Assembly (NCBI GenBank): GCA_000151295.1
Contig: GG745347.1
Coordinates: 579,281 to 643,280, forward strand
DNA length: 64,000 bases
Direction of reading: 5' to 3'
Origin: Allomyces macrogynus ATCC 38327
Lineage: Eukaryota; Blastocladiomycota; Blastocladiomycetes; Blastocladiales; Blastocladiaceae
The position numbers were made by a program, and so were the translations under genes. Positions 32,206 to 43,937 of this stretch are shown here, piece after piece (the stretch's first letter is position 1; the number at the start of each line of letters is the position of its first letter). Under the pieces are notes generated by a model that made no database searches, was not told the origin of the DNA, and saw nothing but the letters and a program-made list of their open reading frames with translations.

Positions 32206-35200
32206 TTAGAAGTAACCCGGCGGCATGAACCCTGTGGCGCCCGTCGGCTGCACGCCCATCATGGGCGGCGGCATCATCGACGCGCCAGTCGGCTGCATCC
32301 CGATCCCGGGCCCGGCCGTGATCATGAGCGGCATCGCCGGTGGGCCCGGCAAGATCGGGACCGCCATGTCCTGCTTCTCCTTTTCCTCCTCCTTCTTGGT
32401 GCGCTGCGTGTTGGCGACGACGAGCTCGTCGACCTTGCCCGTGTACTCGCGCACCATCTGCACGACATACGGCATCGCTGCATCGAGCCATCCGCGGCGC
32501 CACGCGAGCTCGAGCACGACGTCCGGCCGCACCAGGTCGTAGCACGTGTAGAGCATCGCGGCAAAGCACTCGCGCTTGTTCTGCGCCAGGAAGAAGTCCA
32601 TGAGTTCCTCGGCGACCGTCGCGTCGCGCGACTCGGCCGCCGTCTCCATGGCGTCCTTGTAGAGCGCGTCCTGCTTGGACAGCGCAATGGCTTGCTTCCA
32701 CCGCTTGGCGCGCTTGTAGAGGTGCGCGGCAATTCGGCGGAACTCGAGAAGCTCGTGCTTGGCCAACCGCTGCGCGAGCGCCATGCCGTCGAAATTGTCG
32801 TGTGCGTCGACCGTGTCGCGCAGCGACTGGAAGTCCTCCTCCTCGATCAACAGGTCGTGGTAGGCCTGGTTGACCGCGGCGTTGTTAGTGCCAAGCACCG
32901 AGACGAGGTACGGCTTGATAAGCGGAATGTTGTCCGACTTGAGCATCATTTGCACGACGCGCGTATGGTCGATCCGCGGCGTCAAGACACCCAACAAGTC
33001 GTTGATGAGCATCGGGTGCTCGTCGAGGTAGAACCGCAGCGCCTTGTAGTAAATCTCCACGTTCGAGACCTTGACGACAATGTCCTTGAACTGCGCGTGG
33101 TCCCAGGCGGCCGCCGCGTGCGACATCATGGTCAGCGCGGCATTATCAAACTCGTCGTACTTGGTGTAGAGGAAGACGAGCGCCGACCACAAGTGCGCCT
33201 GCTCGGTCGCGCGAATCACCTTGGGGATGTTGATGCGCTGCCAGTAGAGCTTGAGGTGCTCGTCGAGCTTGCCCGGGTGGTACTTGGTGTACTGGATCGC
33301 GAGTTCCGTGAACATGCCCATGTGTGCGCGCTCCAGGTTCAGCGACGCCTCGAGCAGCGCCATGACCTGGTCAAAGTACCCGAGCCGCTCGTAGAGCTTG
33401 CACACGCCGTCGAGCTCCTCAGCGTGAATCACCAAGTTCAGACCGCAAATTTGCGCGAGCTTGAACTCTTGCTGCTCGACGCACACGGCATGCACCTCCT
33501 TCCACACCTTGGTCGAGTTGGCCTTGCGCGCACAGTCGACGGCGTTCTGGAACTCCTTGAGGTAGACGAGCGTCGACGCGAGCCGCGCCCAGTTCGACAC
33601 GTTCGTGAACAGGATCTTGGCCGCCTCGTAGAGCTGGTCGGCAAAGCACCGCTCGCCGACGACCGACACCTGCGCAATGTTGGGCTGGTGCACAAACTCT
33701 TCGAGTTCCGGCAACCGGTTCGTCTTGGCAAAGCAGTAGAGCAGTTCCGACTCGATCAGCGCCTCGCGCAGCTGCTTGCGCGCCATTTGCAAGTAACTGA
33801 TCAGCTCGTCAAACTTGGCCGCCCGCGACGCAATCGCAATCACCTGCATCCAGTTACCCGGGTCGTCAGCGCGCAGGTACGACTGAATCGCCTCGGCGAC
33901 GCGCAAGTCGGCGAGCTGCGCGCGCGCCAAGATCGACCAGACTTCCTTGAGATCCACGCGGTCGGCGTACTCTTCGGCGCGGTCGAGCGCGCCCATGTGG
34001 TCGACGAGCACGGCAATCGCCTTGTCGTGCACGTTGTACTTCTTGTAGATGACAAACGCCTCCTCGTAGAGCTCGCCCGTCAGCGCAATCTCGGCAATCT
34101 GCGGCGCGTCGTAGTTCGACAGTCGCTCAATGTACTCCATGACCTTGGCCTTGTTGGCCTGGATCGCCGTCAAAATCAGCAGGTTCTGCAGGTTGCGGTT
34201 GTCGTTGAACGCCGAGTTTTCGAGCACAATCTTCTCGAGCAGCTCCATGAGCTCGTTCGGCAGCTGTGCCTCCATGAACGCCTTGACCGTCGACGACACG
34301 TCCTCCGGGTCCTGCGTCTCCGGCAACGCCGTGGCCACGACCTGGTCGATCAATGCGCGCCGGTACTGGTTCGTCTCGGCGAGCACCATGGCCCACAGCG
34401 CCTTGTCGCGGCGCTTGACGAGGTACCGTGCCTGGTGCTTGAACATCGACTCCTGGTTCGTGATATTGATCAATTCCACGTCGCACTGGCCCTGCTGGTA
34501 GGCGATGAACGCCAGGTACGGATCGCGCTTCTCGCAGTACTTGCCGACAATGCGCGGGTCGTAGAGCTTGTTCTCCTTCAAGAAGGCCTCAGGGTTGTTG
34601 TTCGAGTCAATGTAGATCTTGGCCAGCGCATTGAACACGGCCGGGTCCTGCGACCCTTCCTTGACCTTCATCTCGAGCCACGGCAAAAGCAGCTTGAGCC
34701 GGTTGCGCTGCTCGACTTCCGCGACCAACGCGTCGAGCGGAATCGCCTGCGCGCGCACCGAGACCAACAGGTTCTTGATCGTCGCCTCGTCGCAGTCCAC
34801 GTCGAGCAGCGCGCCAATCACCGCGGGCGTCCGGGCCGGGTTCACCTTTTGCACGTAGATTTCAATGTACTTGAACAGGTTGCTCTTGTAGAGGTAGAGG
34901 ACGAGATCGTGCACGAAATCGAACCGGTCGCAGACAATGATCAGCGGCAACTGGTCCGTGAGCTTGGCCTCCTTGAGGAAGTTCTTGACCTTTTCCGGAT
35001 CGTAGTAGTTGGACTCGCGGCAAATGCGTTCGACTTCCTTGGTCTGGCCGGTCCGGCACGCCGCCTGGATGTACTTGAAGTGCACGTCCGGGTCGGTCGA
35101 GAAGTTGACGGTCGCGCCGAGGTAGTAGTAGAGCCCCTCGAACGTCTTGAACTGCTCGAAAATCGCAATCAGATTCGCGGCGCCGAGCTGCTCCGAGTAC

Positions 35201-37476
35201 TTGATGGCGATCTGGATGCAAATCTGCAGGTTCTGCCGCAGGTTGACCGTGAGCATTTCGCGCAAACACTCGAGCGACTGTTCGACCGACAGCCGGCCAA
35301 AGTAGTTGACGACCCACTCGGGCTGCAGCAAGTGCGTGTGGATGATCGTGCGCTTGATGTCGTAAATGTCCGTGTAGTGCTCGAGCGCGCGCTGGAAGAG
35401 CCCAGCCTTTTCGCACAGCTGCGCGATGTGCGCCTTGTCGTAGTGCGAGAACATTTGGTTGCCGAGAATCGCGTCGGCGACTTGCGGCGCGTGCATCAGG
35501 TTCATTTCGAGCAGTCGCGTCTGCAGCGGACCCTGCTCGGGCTTGTTGTCCTTGAGCGCCTCGAGCAAGAACGCCGTCGCCTGCTGAATCATGTTGACCG
35601 ACAAAAACACGTCGGTGATCTGCTCGATCGAGAGCAGCGGCGGGTCGGCCTGCACGAGCTTGGCCGCAAACTCCGCGCCCTTGTCCGGGTTGATGCGCAT
35701 AATCGATTGCAGCAAAAACAGGTAATCGGGCGTGTGCCCCACCTTTTGCGCATATAGCACAATCTTGTCGAACTGGCCCGTCTCGGCAAAGCACTGAATC
35801 ACCTTGTGCGGCACATTCGCGCGCAGGTAGATCGACAGTGCCAGCGTCACGTCGTACTGCTTGACAATGTCGCCGAGCTCCTCGGAACACGTGAGCTTCT
35901 CCTCCTTGAGCCACTTTTCGAGCAGCTGCTTGCGTCCTTGGATCAAGATCGGCCGCGCCAGCTCGAGCGTCTCCATCTTATTCAAGTCGCCCTTTTCCAG
36001 CAGCACGCCAAAGTACTGCAGCAGCGGCGACACTTGGTTCGGCTGGCCTTGCGCTTGCCGCAACTGCTCGAGCGTCTGCGGCGTGCGCAAGATGCCGCGC
36101 GGCGACGTGGCCGCGACCTTGGCCGCCTCGAGGTACTGGCCCGTCATGAACAACTGGTTGAACTTTTGCACGTACAAGTCGTCGGCGCCCGCGAGGTTGC
36201 CGCGCGCAGCAAGCTTGAGCGCCAAGTCGACATTGTTGAGCACGCCGAGAATGTAGGGCACGGCATTGGCCTCGTCGAGCGAGACCGAGAGCACTTGGCC
36301 CTTTCGGTTGACGCCGATAATCCCCGACGTGGCCTCGTACTCGGCAGTCACAAACACGGTCTCGCCCGAAATGCGGTTCATGTAGATGCACGTGGCGGTC
36401 TCGAGATCGTAGAGGTGCAAGAACCCAAACTTGGTCACGACAAAGACGACGCCGAACCGCTGCGAGACTTGCATGGCCACCGGGAAGTCGGACACGGCCT
36501 CGGGTGGGAAAAACAGGTCGACCGCCTTTTTCGGGAACACCGGGTTGCCTTCCTTCTTGTCGATTTCAATAATATGCAACTTGGCGCCCGTCGGCGTGCG
36601 CACCGAGAACGTGAACAGCGACGTCGGGTGCGGCGCGTTCTCGAGCTGCAGTTCCGCGAAAGCACCAGCATGGCCCTCGATCGTCTGCGTCACGCCACGG
36701 TCCGTGTTGTACAACTGGATCGTGCCAACAACGCGGCCTTGTTGCGCGGCAATGCCCACGAGGAACATCCAGTTCTCGGCCGCGTTCGTGCGGTAGTTGA
36801 TGATTTGCGACCCGGCGAGTGTCGCGTGCCGGTCAAAGACCTTGACGGGCGGCGCGTCGGCAACACCGTCAATCGACCAGTGGTAGACGGCGGTCTCCGT
36901 GACCAACCCGAGCTTGGTCTTGGAGATCCACTTCCAAAAGACCACGTCCTCGGGCATGGCGAAAGCCGTGACCTTGGCCTTGGCGTCGAGGTTGAAGACT
37001 TGAAGCTGGCGGCCGGCTATCAGATTCGTGAGAAGCGCGAGGTCAGCTTCGTGCTCAGAACCGTGCGAGCGCGCGACGCGATCCAACGCGCCGAGAAGTA
37101 TCCAAAAACGATGTACCCTTGAGCGCAATGATCTTGGTGGCCGGGTGCATGATGGCCGCATCGGCGGTGATTGGGCGGCGCAGAATGTTGCCCGTGTCCG
37201 CCAGGTCAATGATCACGACCTGGTTGGCATCGCCCACCTTGTCGCGCACGCAAATGTACTTGTCGGATTCCATGGTGAGCGTGTTGAAGCTGATCGACGC
37301 CGGGTTGATCCCGAGCGCCGGGAGCTGGTGGATTGGGACAAGGAAGGGGGGGGGGGGGGGGGGGGGCAGATCATCAGCATGAGCGGCACAAGGAGCGTGG
37401 GGATAGAAGAGGGCGAGCGCGGGAGCGATCGTACCTGCACATGCTCCTGGAACGTGATGGGCAGTCGCTCGGCCAT
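32206..37476 (-). CDS. CHC1: Clathrin heavy chain
   Basis: Forms the triskelion legs of clathrin coats at the plasma membrane and trans-Golgi. The start at 37476 gives [14 protein letters not shown], then an intron (about 37435-37332), [20 protein letters not shown] and [20 protein letters not shown], a second intron (about 37110-37012), and then one uninterrupted exon of more than 1,550 codons. Propeller repeats ([29 protein letters not shown]) precede the linker and the CHCR leg repeats, for example [20 protein letters not shown] and [19 protein letters not shown]. The C-terminal trimerisation part is followed by a Met/Pro/Gly-rich tail ([20 protein letters not shown]) ending GYF. Length (about 1,690 residues) matches the family (about 1,650-1,700). 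It is complete and convincingly conserved end to end. Confidence 0.97.
37346..37366 (-). repeat. Poly-C (21) polypyrimidine tract in clathrin intron 1
   Basis: G21 on the plus strand, C21 on the coding strand, followed by TTCCTTGTCCCAATCCACCAG at the 3' splice site: the run extends the polypyrimidine tract. Confidence 0.7.
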
Positions 37477-38497
37477 GGTGGTGGTGGAAGCGGTTGTGCG
37501 GCGGTCAAGGACAAGAGCAGGACAGGATCAGGCGCCACGCCAGCAGCAGGCGGGCAGGTTGCAGGCGACTCGGGAGCAGCAGCAGCAGCAGCGGGGGAAC
37601 GCGCGCTTGCGTGCAGTCGCGGCACCGGCAGGTCGAGGGTGACGGCCGGATTGGGTGCGACGCGTCGATCGGTCGGTCAGCCAGCAACGGCGACGCGGCG
37701 AGAGCTTGGATCAACGCGTCGGGAACGGCGGCGTGCGGGTGCGGGCGGTGAATGCGGCAAGTCGCGCGCGACGAGGCGTGCGGGCGTGGTCAGAGCGCAC
37801 GGCGCGTTATTCGGCCAGTGGGGTCGCGCGCGTCGCTGTCGCTGGTGGTGGTGGTGGTGGTGGCGACGCAGGCCAGTCGTGTGGAGTGGGGTGCTGCGTT
37901 GGGAGCGGCGCCGTCACGCGTCGGGTGAGATTGGCTGGAAGCGCTCCAAGAAACGCTGCCAAAAACCAGACTGTTCGAGTCGGTGGGCTTTTCGACCATG
38001 TTTTGCAGCTTGTTCCCACCCGCTTTCTGATCCGCATTTCCTCTCGCGCCGCAACCGCGAATTCGTGGCAGTCACGTGAAGAAAAGTCCTTCACAAGTCA
38101 CAGCCGAATTCCTTCATCTTTGCATTCGAATTGCTTCTATTTGGCGCCGATATGACGGCCCCTCCGACTCCGTTGTAGGGGGGGGGGGGGGNNNNNNNNN
38201 NNNNNNNNNNNNNNNNNNNNNNNNNNNNNNNNNNNNNNNNNNNNNNNNNNNNNNNNNNNNNNNNNNNNNNNNNNNNNNNNNNNNNNNNNNNGGGGGGGTA
38301 GGTCTGCGATCAGCCGAGTGGAACGCGCGGGGACGCAACGTTTGCGGGGCGGCGCCACGCGACCAAAATTGCACGGTGTCCATCGTTGGTGACACGCCGG
38401 TTCGCATGTCTTGGACAATGGTATGCACCGACGCGGGCGCCGCCGTCTGTGAGCCGGCAGCGCACTCGGTCGGCCTTGACGTGACGCGCCGGTCGCG
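37477..38497. other. Clathrin upstream region with a scaffold gap
   Basis: Holds the clathrin heavy chain promoter. Contains a short TGG-type microsatellite (about 37843-37863), CAG/GCA repeats near 37540-37590 and the poly-G-flanked gap at 38178-38298. No gene was recognised. Confidence 0.4.
38178..38298. repeat. Scaffold gap of 100 N flanked on both sides by poly-G
   Basis: G14 (38178-38191), then exactly 100 N (38192-38291), then G7 (38292-38298). The assembly evidently broke inside a long poly-G run, and the N count is a placeholder. Confidence 0.9.
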
Positions 38498-39947
38498 TCA
38501 TGAGCGAACTGAGACTTGCACGCCCCCACTCGATCTTGCACCATTTGCCTGTGGCGCGGAGTCCATGGCGCGCGCAGCCAATGCCCTGGCCACGTCTGGG
38601 GCAACCACGTTCAATGCCGCAACCGCGTCTGCCTCGTCGCGGACCAGCGCCGCGGCGTCACTGGGTGCCAGGAACGGGACCGCGCGCGCGGCAATGTCTG
38701 GTAGGGTGTGCTCGAGCGCAGTCGTGGCCAGTGCGCGAACGGCCACTTTCGAGTCTATCCGTGCAGAGGAGAAAAATCTGTCGGCGATGAGAGGGAGAGG
38801 AGAGAACGTGGAGTGGTACACGGACCGGCACGGTGGAGCCTGGCAACGACCTGGTGCGCGTCGAGGTGCGATGTGAGCTGCGCGACAAGTTGCACCCAGC
38901 ACCCAGCGAGCCCGCCGGGACGGGAGAGGTGCGCGTCGCGCGCGATTGATGGCCACTGGCACATAAAGACGCGCACGAGCGCGGTGCCGTGCAGGTCTGT
39001 AACGTCGAGTTGTAGCGTGAGCCTCGGACGAAATCAAAGAACCCATTCAAGGCAAAGAAAAAGCACCCAGCAGCGCCTGCCATTCGGGCCCGATCATTGC
39101 AAACGTGCCAAGCGCCTTGACCACCAACTCGGCCACTGCCCACGTCAGACCAGCATCGGGACCGACGAGCGCCGTAGCGAGCCGGTTGACGGCACCCTGA
39201 ACCGTTTCGCGCGGGACGACGGGGAATGCTGCGTCCATTCCTGGTTCCGGGTCGAGCGCGAGCCTGCTGTGCAGCGTCCATGTCCATGCTGTCGCCACGG
39301 GGACAGCAGAGGCCAAGAGGGTGGGTGACCGCGTCGCGGTAATGATTGCGAGCACGTGGTCGAGGGCGCGGGCGTCGAGGACGGCGATGAGCAACGGCAG
39401 GGAGGCCGACGGGTCTTTGGGCAGCGCCGAGTGGAGCGTCAGGAAGAGGCTGCAGGGACCAGAGGATCAGCAACGACCAACTGGGATCAACGGAGAGGAG
39501 CAACACAGCGCACCGAAAACAGGTGGTGAGCAAGCGCGCGTCCGGGTCCGACAAAAACGTCGGGAGCACCACCTCGACAAACGGCGCATGGTCGACCAGG
39601 GCCTTGGCCGCGGTGGGGGACCGTGCGGCATTGGCGAGAATGGCCAAGCAGCGGTCGCGCACGTGTGCGAGCGTCTCGACTGCACTGTCATTGCCGGCCA
39701 TTTGGTCGGACGGCACGGATTCGGCCAGAATCTTGAGCACGACATCGACATAAGCCTGGTCACGGCAGAGCACGGCTTCGGCAACTTCAGCGCCGGTGGT
39801 CGGGTCGGCCAGGGCCTCGCGCAGCGTGGCGAGCGGGCCCATAATGTCGACCTCGTTGGCGAGCACAGCGTGCGCCGCCGACGGGCTGTTGGAGAGTGTG
39901 CGGGCGAGTGCACGGATCGCTTCTTGCGCCGAAGTTGCGGCGGTCAT
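38498..39947 (-). CDS. Putative ARM/HEAT-like helical repeat protein, unrecognised
   Basis: Not recognised as a named family. The start at 39947 gives MTAATSAQEAIRALARTL, followed by repeating amphipathic helices: VDIMGPLATLREALADPTTG, AYVDVVLKILAESV, AHVRDRCLAILANAARSPTA and FVEVVLPTFLSDPDAR. After an intron (about 39480-39440) come LFLTLHSALPKDPSASLPLL and LAIITATRSPTLLAS, and an exon ends GPEWQALLGAFSLP near 39050. A further exon (about 38770-38498) reads RIDSKVAVRALATTALEHTL followed by PDIAARAVPFL, and ends in a Ser/Gly-rich tail. The pattern resembles armadillo-type superhelices used as adaptors. The last intron (about 39045-38775) is inferred because the helical pattern resumes after it. 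Function unknown. Confidence 0.6.
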
Positions 39948-40539
39948 GGTGGGCAATCGTAGCTGGCTCGGGTGTCGCTGGTGGTGCTGGTCGACTTGCT
40001 GCTCCAATAATCGGTGCCTTGCTTCTGGTTTCTCGTCGAGCGCGCTCTCGCCGCAGATCACGACAGCGCTCGGACGACAACACGACAGACGAGGGAGTTG
40101 AGAGGGCGACTCTCACCGGCACACCAACGCACGTGTGCCCTCTCGATCATGGCGCGAGACGTCCCTCAACACCGTTGTGAGACTGCTGTCCGTGCACCGC
40201 GCTGTAGCGCACCCGCCATCGCACACCCGCCAACGCACATCCGTCTTCGCGCTGTCGACCCGCCGGTAGTCCCCCGGTCGCCTCGTGCGCGACGCGCTGG
40301 CCCGCCGAACCAGCTTCTGCCTGTCTTTGCGCGAGTTCCTGGGTTCCCAAGCAGGCGCTGCTGATTGTAATCCTGATCCGTCGCGCTTCGCTCCCTCAAC
40401 CGCCATGGTATCTAGTTTGTATCAAGCATGACCCCCCCCCCCCCCCCCACCCGATCCCAGAAATCCATGCTCAAAATGAACAAAATAGAAATCAACCAAA
40501 GAAAGCATCCGACGCGGCGAGCGTGTCGAACGCGCGCAA
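39948..40539. other. Intergenic region with a poly-C run
   Basis: Upstream of the ARM-like gene; contains C17 at 40432-40448. No gene recognised. Confidence 0.35.
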
Positions 40540-41355
40540 TCACGCGGCCGCCGCATGCGCCTGCGATCCTGCATGCCGGTCGCGCATGCCGCCGATAGAG
40601 GTGTACCTCTGCCGCTGCCGCTGCCGCACGGGCACAACGGGGACCAGGGGCACGAGCGGCCTTGCCGCGCCGCGTTCTGCTACTGCACAAGCGCGTGTCG
40701 GGACCGGCCAGACCCCACTAGTCGCGCGCAACTCGTCGACCGCTATCCGCGGCGGCGCGCAATCGGCCGCAGGGACCGTGAGCGCGGGCGACGTGGGTGT
40801 CGGCGGGGTTGGCGGCAGTCCAGCGTCAACGCACGCGGGGGACGTCCAGAATTCGCGCGGTCCCGCGGGTGCGGGTCTAGGCACCGTCCAGAACTCGCGC
40901 GGCGTTGGCGGTGTCGACGATGCCGGTGTCGTCGTCGTCGCGGCACGCGGTCCCGGTCGCGCGTAGGGTGAGCATGCGTCTGCGCGTGCGTGCGCGTGCG
41001 CGACGCGGGTCGCCGCCGCGGGCGTGCGGAACACGAGCGCGTGCGGTGGCCGAGGGGGCGGTGGTGGTGGTGGTGGTGGTGATGGGACCCACGTGTCAAA
41101 CTCACGCGCGTCGGATCGGCGACTGGGTGCAGCGACCGACGTGGGTGGTGAGAGCATGCCCGTGTTACAGTGGGTCGCCGCCGGGTGCCAGGACGGGTAC
41201 GGGTAGGCGTATAAGTAGTGCTGTGCGATCGCGCCGGGCATGCCGACCGCGACGGGGTCGTTGCGCGCGGGTCGTGCAAGGTACGGCGCGAGTCGAGGTG
41301 CTTCTGAGAGAGGGGGGCGCGTTAGCCTTGTTGCGCAGCGCCAGATGAGGGGCAC
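40540..41355 (-). CDS. Hypothetical Pro/Thr/Ala-rich protein with EFWT-like repeats
   Basis: Open frame of 271 codons from 41355 (MPLIWRCATRLTRPP); a later in-frame ATG at 41241 (MPGAIAQHYLYAYPYP) is equally possible. Composition is dominated by Pro, Ala, Thr and Arg, so it is probably disordered. Three related short motifs stand out: AREFDTWVPSPPP, PTPREFWTVPRP and GPREFWTSPAC. A TATA-like TGTATAAAG on the same strand near 41660 could be its promoter. No domain was recognised. Because GC-rich DNA yields long spurious frames, the gene itself is uncertain; the repeated motif is the main argument for it. Confidence 0.35.
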   Translation of the reverse strand: MPLIWRCATRLTRPPLSEAPRLAPYLARPARNDPVAVGMPGAIAQHYLYAYPYPSWHPAATHCNTGMLSPPTSVAAPSRRSDAREFDTWVPSPPPPPPPPPRPPHALVFRTPAAATRVAHAHARADACSPYARPGPRAATTTTPASSTPPTPREFWTVPRPAPAGPREFWTSPACVDAGLPPTPPTPTSPALTVPAADCAPPRIAVDELRATSGVWPVPTRACAVAERGAARPLVPLVPVVPVRQRQRQRYTSIGGMRDRHAGSQAHAAAA

Positions 41356-42806
41356 AGGCCCGCGTGGTACCCGGCGAAGCTGGCCGAAAAAGAGGGGGGA
41401 GGGGGGAACACGGACTCGGCATTGGTTGTTTGAACTTGGTTGGTGATCACGGTGTTTCGAATTTGGTCGGTGGCCGGTATCGCGGAAGCAGGTAATTGCA
41501 GCCGGATGGTGAAGGAGGACGCTGGTGTCTTGTCGTTTGGTTGCCCTGCTACGTGTTGCTGCTATTCCCCCCGTCGTCGTCGCCGTAGATCGTGATGCGT
41601 GCTGATCGCCACCGTGGAGGTCTGTCTCGGAGCGCGGAGGGGGGGGAGGGGCTGCTTTATACAGCCAGCCTGCTGCTGCTGACGACGACGACGCGCGGCC
41701 GTGTCCCCCCGTCGACGTTCAAACCAACCCAAATTCGGTTCGTCGTACCGGCCGGCGCGCCGCCGCCACGACCGTTGCCGTCGTTCTCGGCCCCGTTTCG
41801 TGCATGGGACCCGCCACCGACGTTGGCCTGCCGATCCCGGGGAAGGTCCCACGCCCACGCACGATTCGCGGTGCCGGTCGGGGTGCACTAGTCACAACCA
41901 CAACGGTCGGGTCAGGATCCTTGGTCGCGACGTCCGCACCGTCGCCCGGCCAGTGTCCGGCCGCTATGCGGGCAACGTGCGCACAGCTCGTGCAGCCGAG
42001 TGCGCTCGCGTGTAATAAAGCGCATGCAGTGCCCCATGCGCACCGTTCATCAACGTCGGGACGGTGTTCGGCTTCGCCGCGTTCTGAGCGTCGTCCGCAC
42101 CCACTCCACGCGTGCGAACGGCAGATGAAAAGTTGGGAGAGCGGTTGGGCCAGGGATGCGGACAGACCCGGCGCGCTGAGCAGGACGGCGCACGCGGACG
42201 CGCCCTCTTGGGCCGGAGCCACGTGTGCGCGGCCGGACGTGGGTGGGAACGAACGGCGCACTGCGGACGCGCGGTGTGCCGTCGACCGCCCTTCGCGCTT
42301 CAAACCGTTTCGATACCCAGCGAAGGCTGAACGTCGTCACGAACGAGCAGAGCAATCGTGTACGGATGTGCGACCTTGGCCCCTAGTCCGCGACCAAAAT
42401 TCCAGCTGTGTCGCTGGACGCTGAAGCGGCGACGTGCGCGCGCGCAAAGCGGCTGAGTCGGAATCACGGCCGCGATCACGTACGGCGGCAGCGCGTTTAT
42501 TTCCCCTCGCGACGCTCGTCATCGTCGCTCCAAAGGTTCCCTCGCACCAAGTCGCTCGGATTCCCTCTAAAAAGGTGCCCTGTATCAAGCAATCAAAAAA
42601 TAAAAATAAAAATAATCCGGGAAGGTCAAGGGGGGGGGGGGGGGGGGTGAGGATATCCACACAAAAATGAATCCCGCGCGCACGTCCGTCCGCCGCACCG
42701 CGTGCGGACGAGCGAGAGGGCGGGGAAATGAGAAAGAAAGCAAGAAAAATGGAAGCTATACGGAGCGTCACCTAAAAACTAATACGACCCACTGCGTTAC
42801 ATGCGC
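41356..42806. other. Intergenic region with unsupported ORFs and a poly-G run
   Basis: A plus-strand open frame at 41804-42424 is Arg/Ala-rich and carries no recognisable domain. G18 occurs at 42630-42647, next to an AT-rich stretch (about 42595-42615) with AATAAA-like repeats. No gene supported. Confidence 0.35.
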
Positions 42807-43937
42807 TCACACGGCGGCCGGCGGCCATACACGCGCACCAGCTCGACGCGCAACGCGAATTGGCCGGCCGGACCGAACGCGTGGTGACGGTGGTGGAGAC
42901 GGGTACGTGAACGGCGCGTGCGCGGTCACGGCGGCTGCCGCATCCATGTCGGGCTCGACCCACCACGCGTAGTACGTCGTGGTGGTTGTCGTGGTCGTCG
43001 TGGTGGTCGTCGTTGTCGTGGTCGCGGTACTGCTGATCGACCCATTCGACAGCGCGTCGCTATCCTCCTCTTTCTCGTCATAAATCGCACGGTGTCGGTG
43101 CCGTCGTAGGGCGGACGGCACTGGCGCGACGAGAACTGGTGGAGGGAGCGTGGGCGTCAATGGCCACATGGACCACGCGAGCCAAGGGGCCGCGGATGCA
43201 TGCGCAGCGGGCGCAGGTGGCGGTGGCGTCGGGTGCGGTCGGACGCGCGGTGCATAGGAGCCGGTGCGTGGCGACTGCGGTAGCGCAAACGTCACACTGA
43301 CAATCAGTTCCCGGGTGCCTGGGTATGTGTAGAAGAAGAAACGGAAGCAAAGAAACGCACCTGCGCCAACGACGTCCACGTCGATTGCACATACCGCAGC
43401 ACTGGCCGCACGTCCCGCTTGAACGCGCGGTAGACACCCTGTCGTATCAGAGCGTCAGTTACCCGCTCATTATAAACAACTAATCGAGGTGAGAGACGCG
43501 TACCGGCTGCTTCGCGACGAGCATCGCCGCGACCACGGCCATTTTGAGCGCCGCGATGGCGGTTCGCGGCAGGACGCGCGGGAGGACACGATCGGCCGCG
43601 CGCTCGATCGCTCGCAGACCCGTGACTGCGATCCAATAGACCAAGTGTGCACGCACGGCTCGTGCGCGGCGGCGGCGGTCGGCGCTGTCCTTGTCATGGC
43701 TCCAGTCGTCGTCGCGCGCGAACCAATCCTTGCTGGACCACGGGTCGCGGCGGCGCCGTGATGACGAAGGGGTGCTCGGGGCCGAGAGGAGCGCAAGCGT
43801 CGCGTACAGGGACGACGTCGTCCTGTATTGTGAGCGAAGAGAAAGATCAGATGGGAGCCATTTGCGCACGGGAACCAGTTGAGAACATACAAGTACGCCT
43901 TGGCGAGCGTCACCGGGACCGGGTCGTTGGCGCCCAT
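42807..43937 (-). CDS. TB2/DP1/HVA22 (REEP/Yop1) family membrane-shaping protein
   Basis: Reticulon-like hairpin proteins that curve tubular ER. The start at 43937 gives MGANDPVPVTLAKAYLYVLN followed by WFPCANGSH. Exon 2 contains SLYATLALLSA, a charged insert (KDWFARDDDWSHDKDSADRR) and the diagnostic core HLVYWIAVTGLRAIERAADR, VLPRVLPRTAIAALKMAVVA. Exon 3 is GVYRAFKRDVRPVLRYVQ, corresponding to the G-x-x-x-+Y-x-x-F-x-x-P-x-L signature after the second hairpin. The last exon (from about 43310) is a Pro-rich cytosolic tail with an acidic patch (YDEKEEDSDALSNGS), a run of about 16 Thr, YYAWWVEPDMDAAAA and a basic end. The intron count (three) is inferred. The Thr run comes from an ACN repeat at 42975-43030. 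Confidence 0.68.

Noticed and set aside
32692..35757. 1,021-codon open frame antisense to clathrin heavy chain
   Set aside because: It is a mirror of the clathrin exon; strong GC3 bias removes stops from the antisense frame. Composition is Leu/Val/Arg/Asp/Glu-rich without domains.
41804..42424. 206-codon plus-strand ORF
   Set aside because: Arg/Ala/Ser-rich with no domain or repeat, and opposite-strand ORFs of similar size overlap it; typical GC-rich noise.
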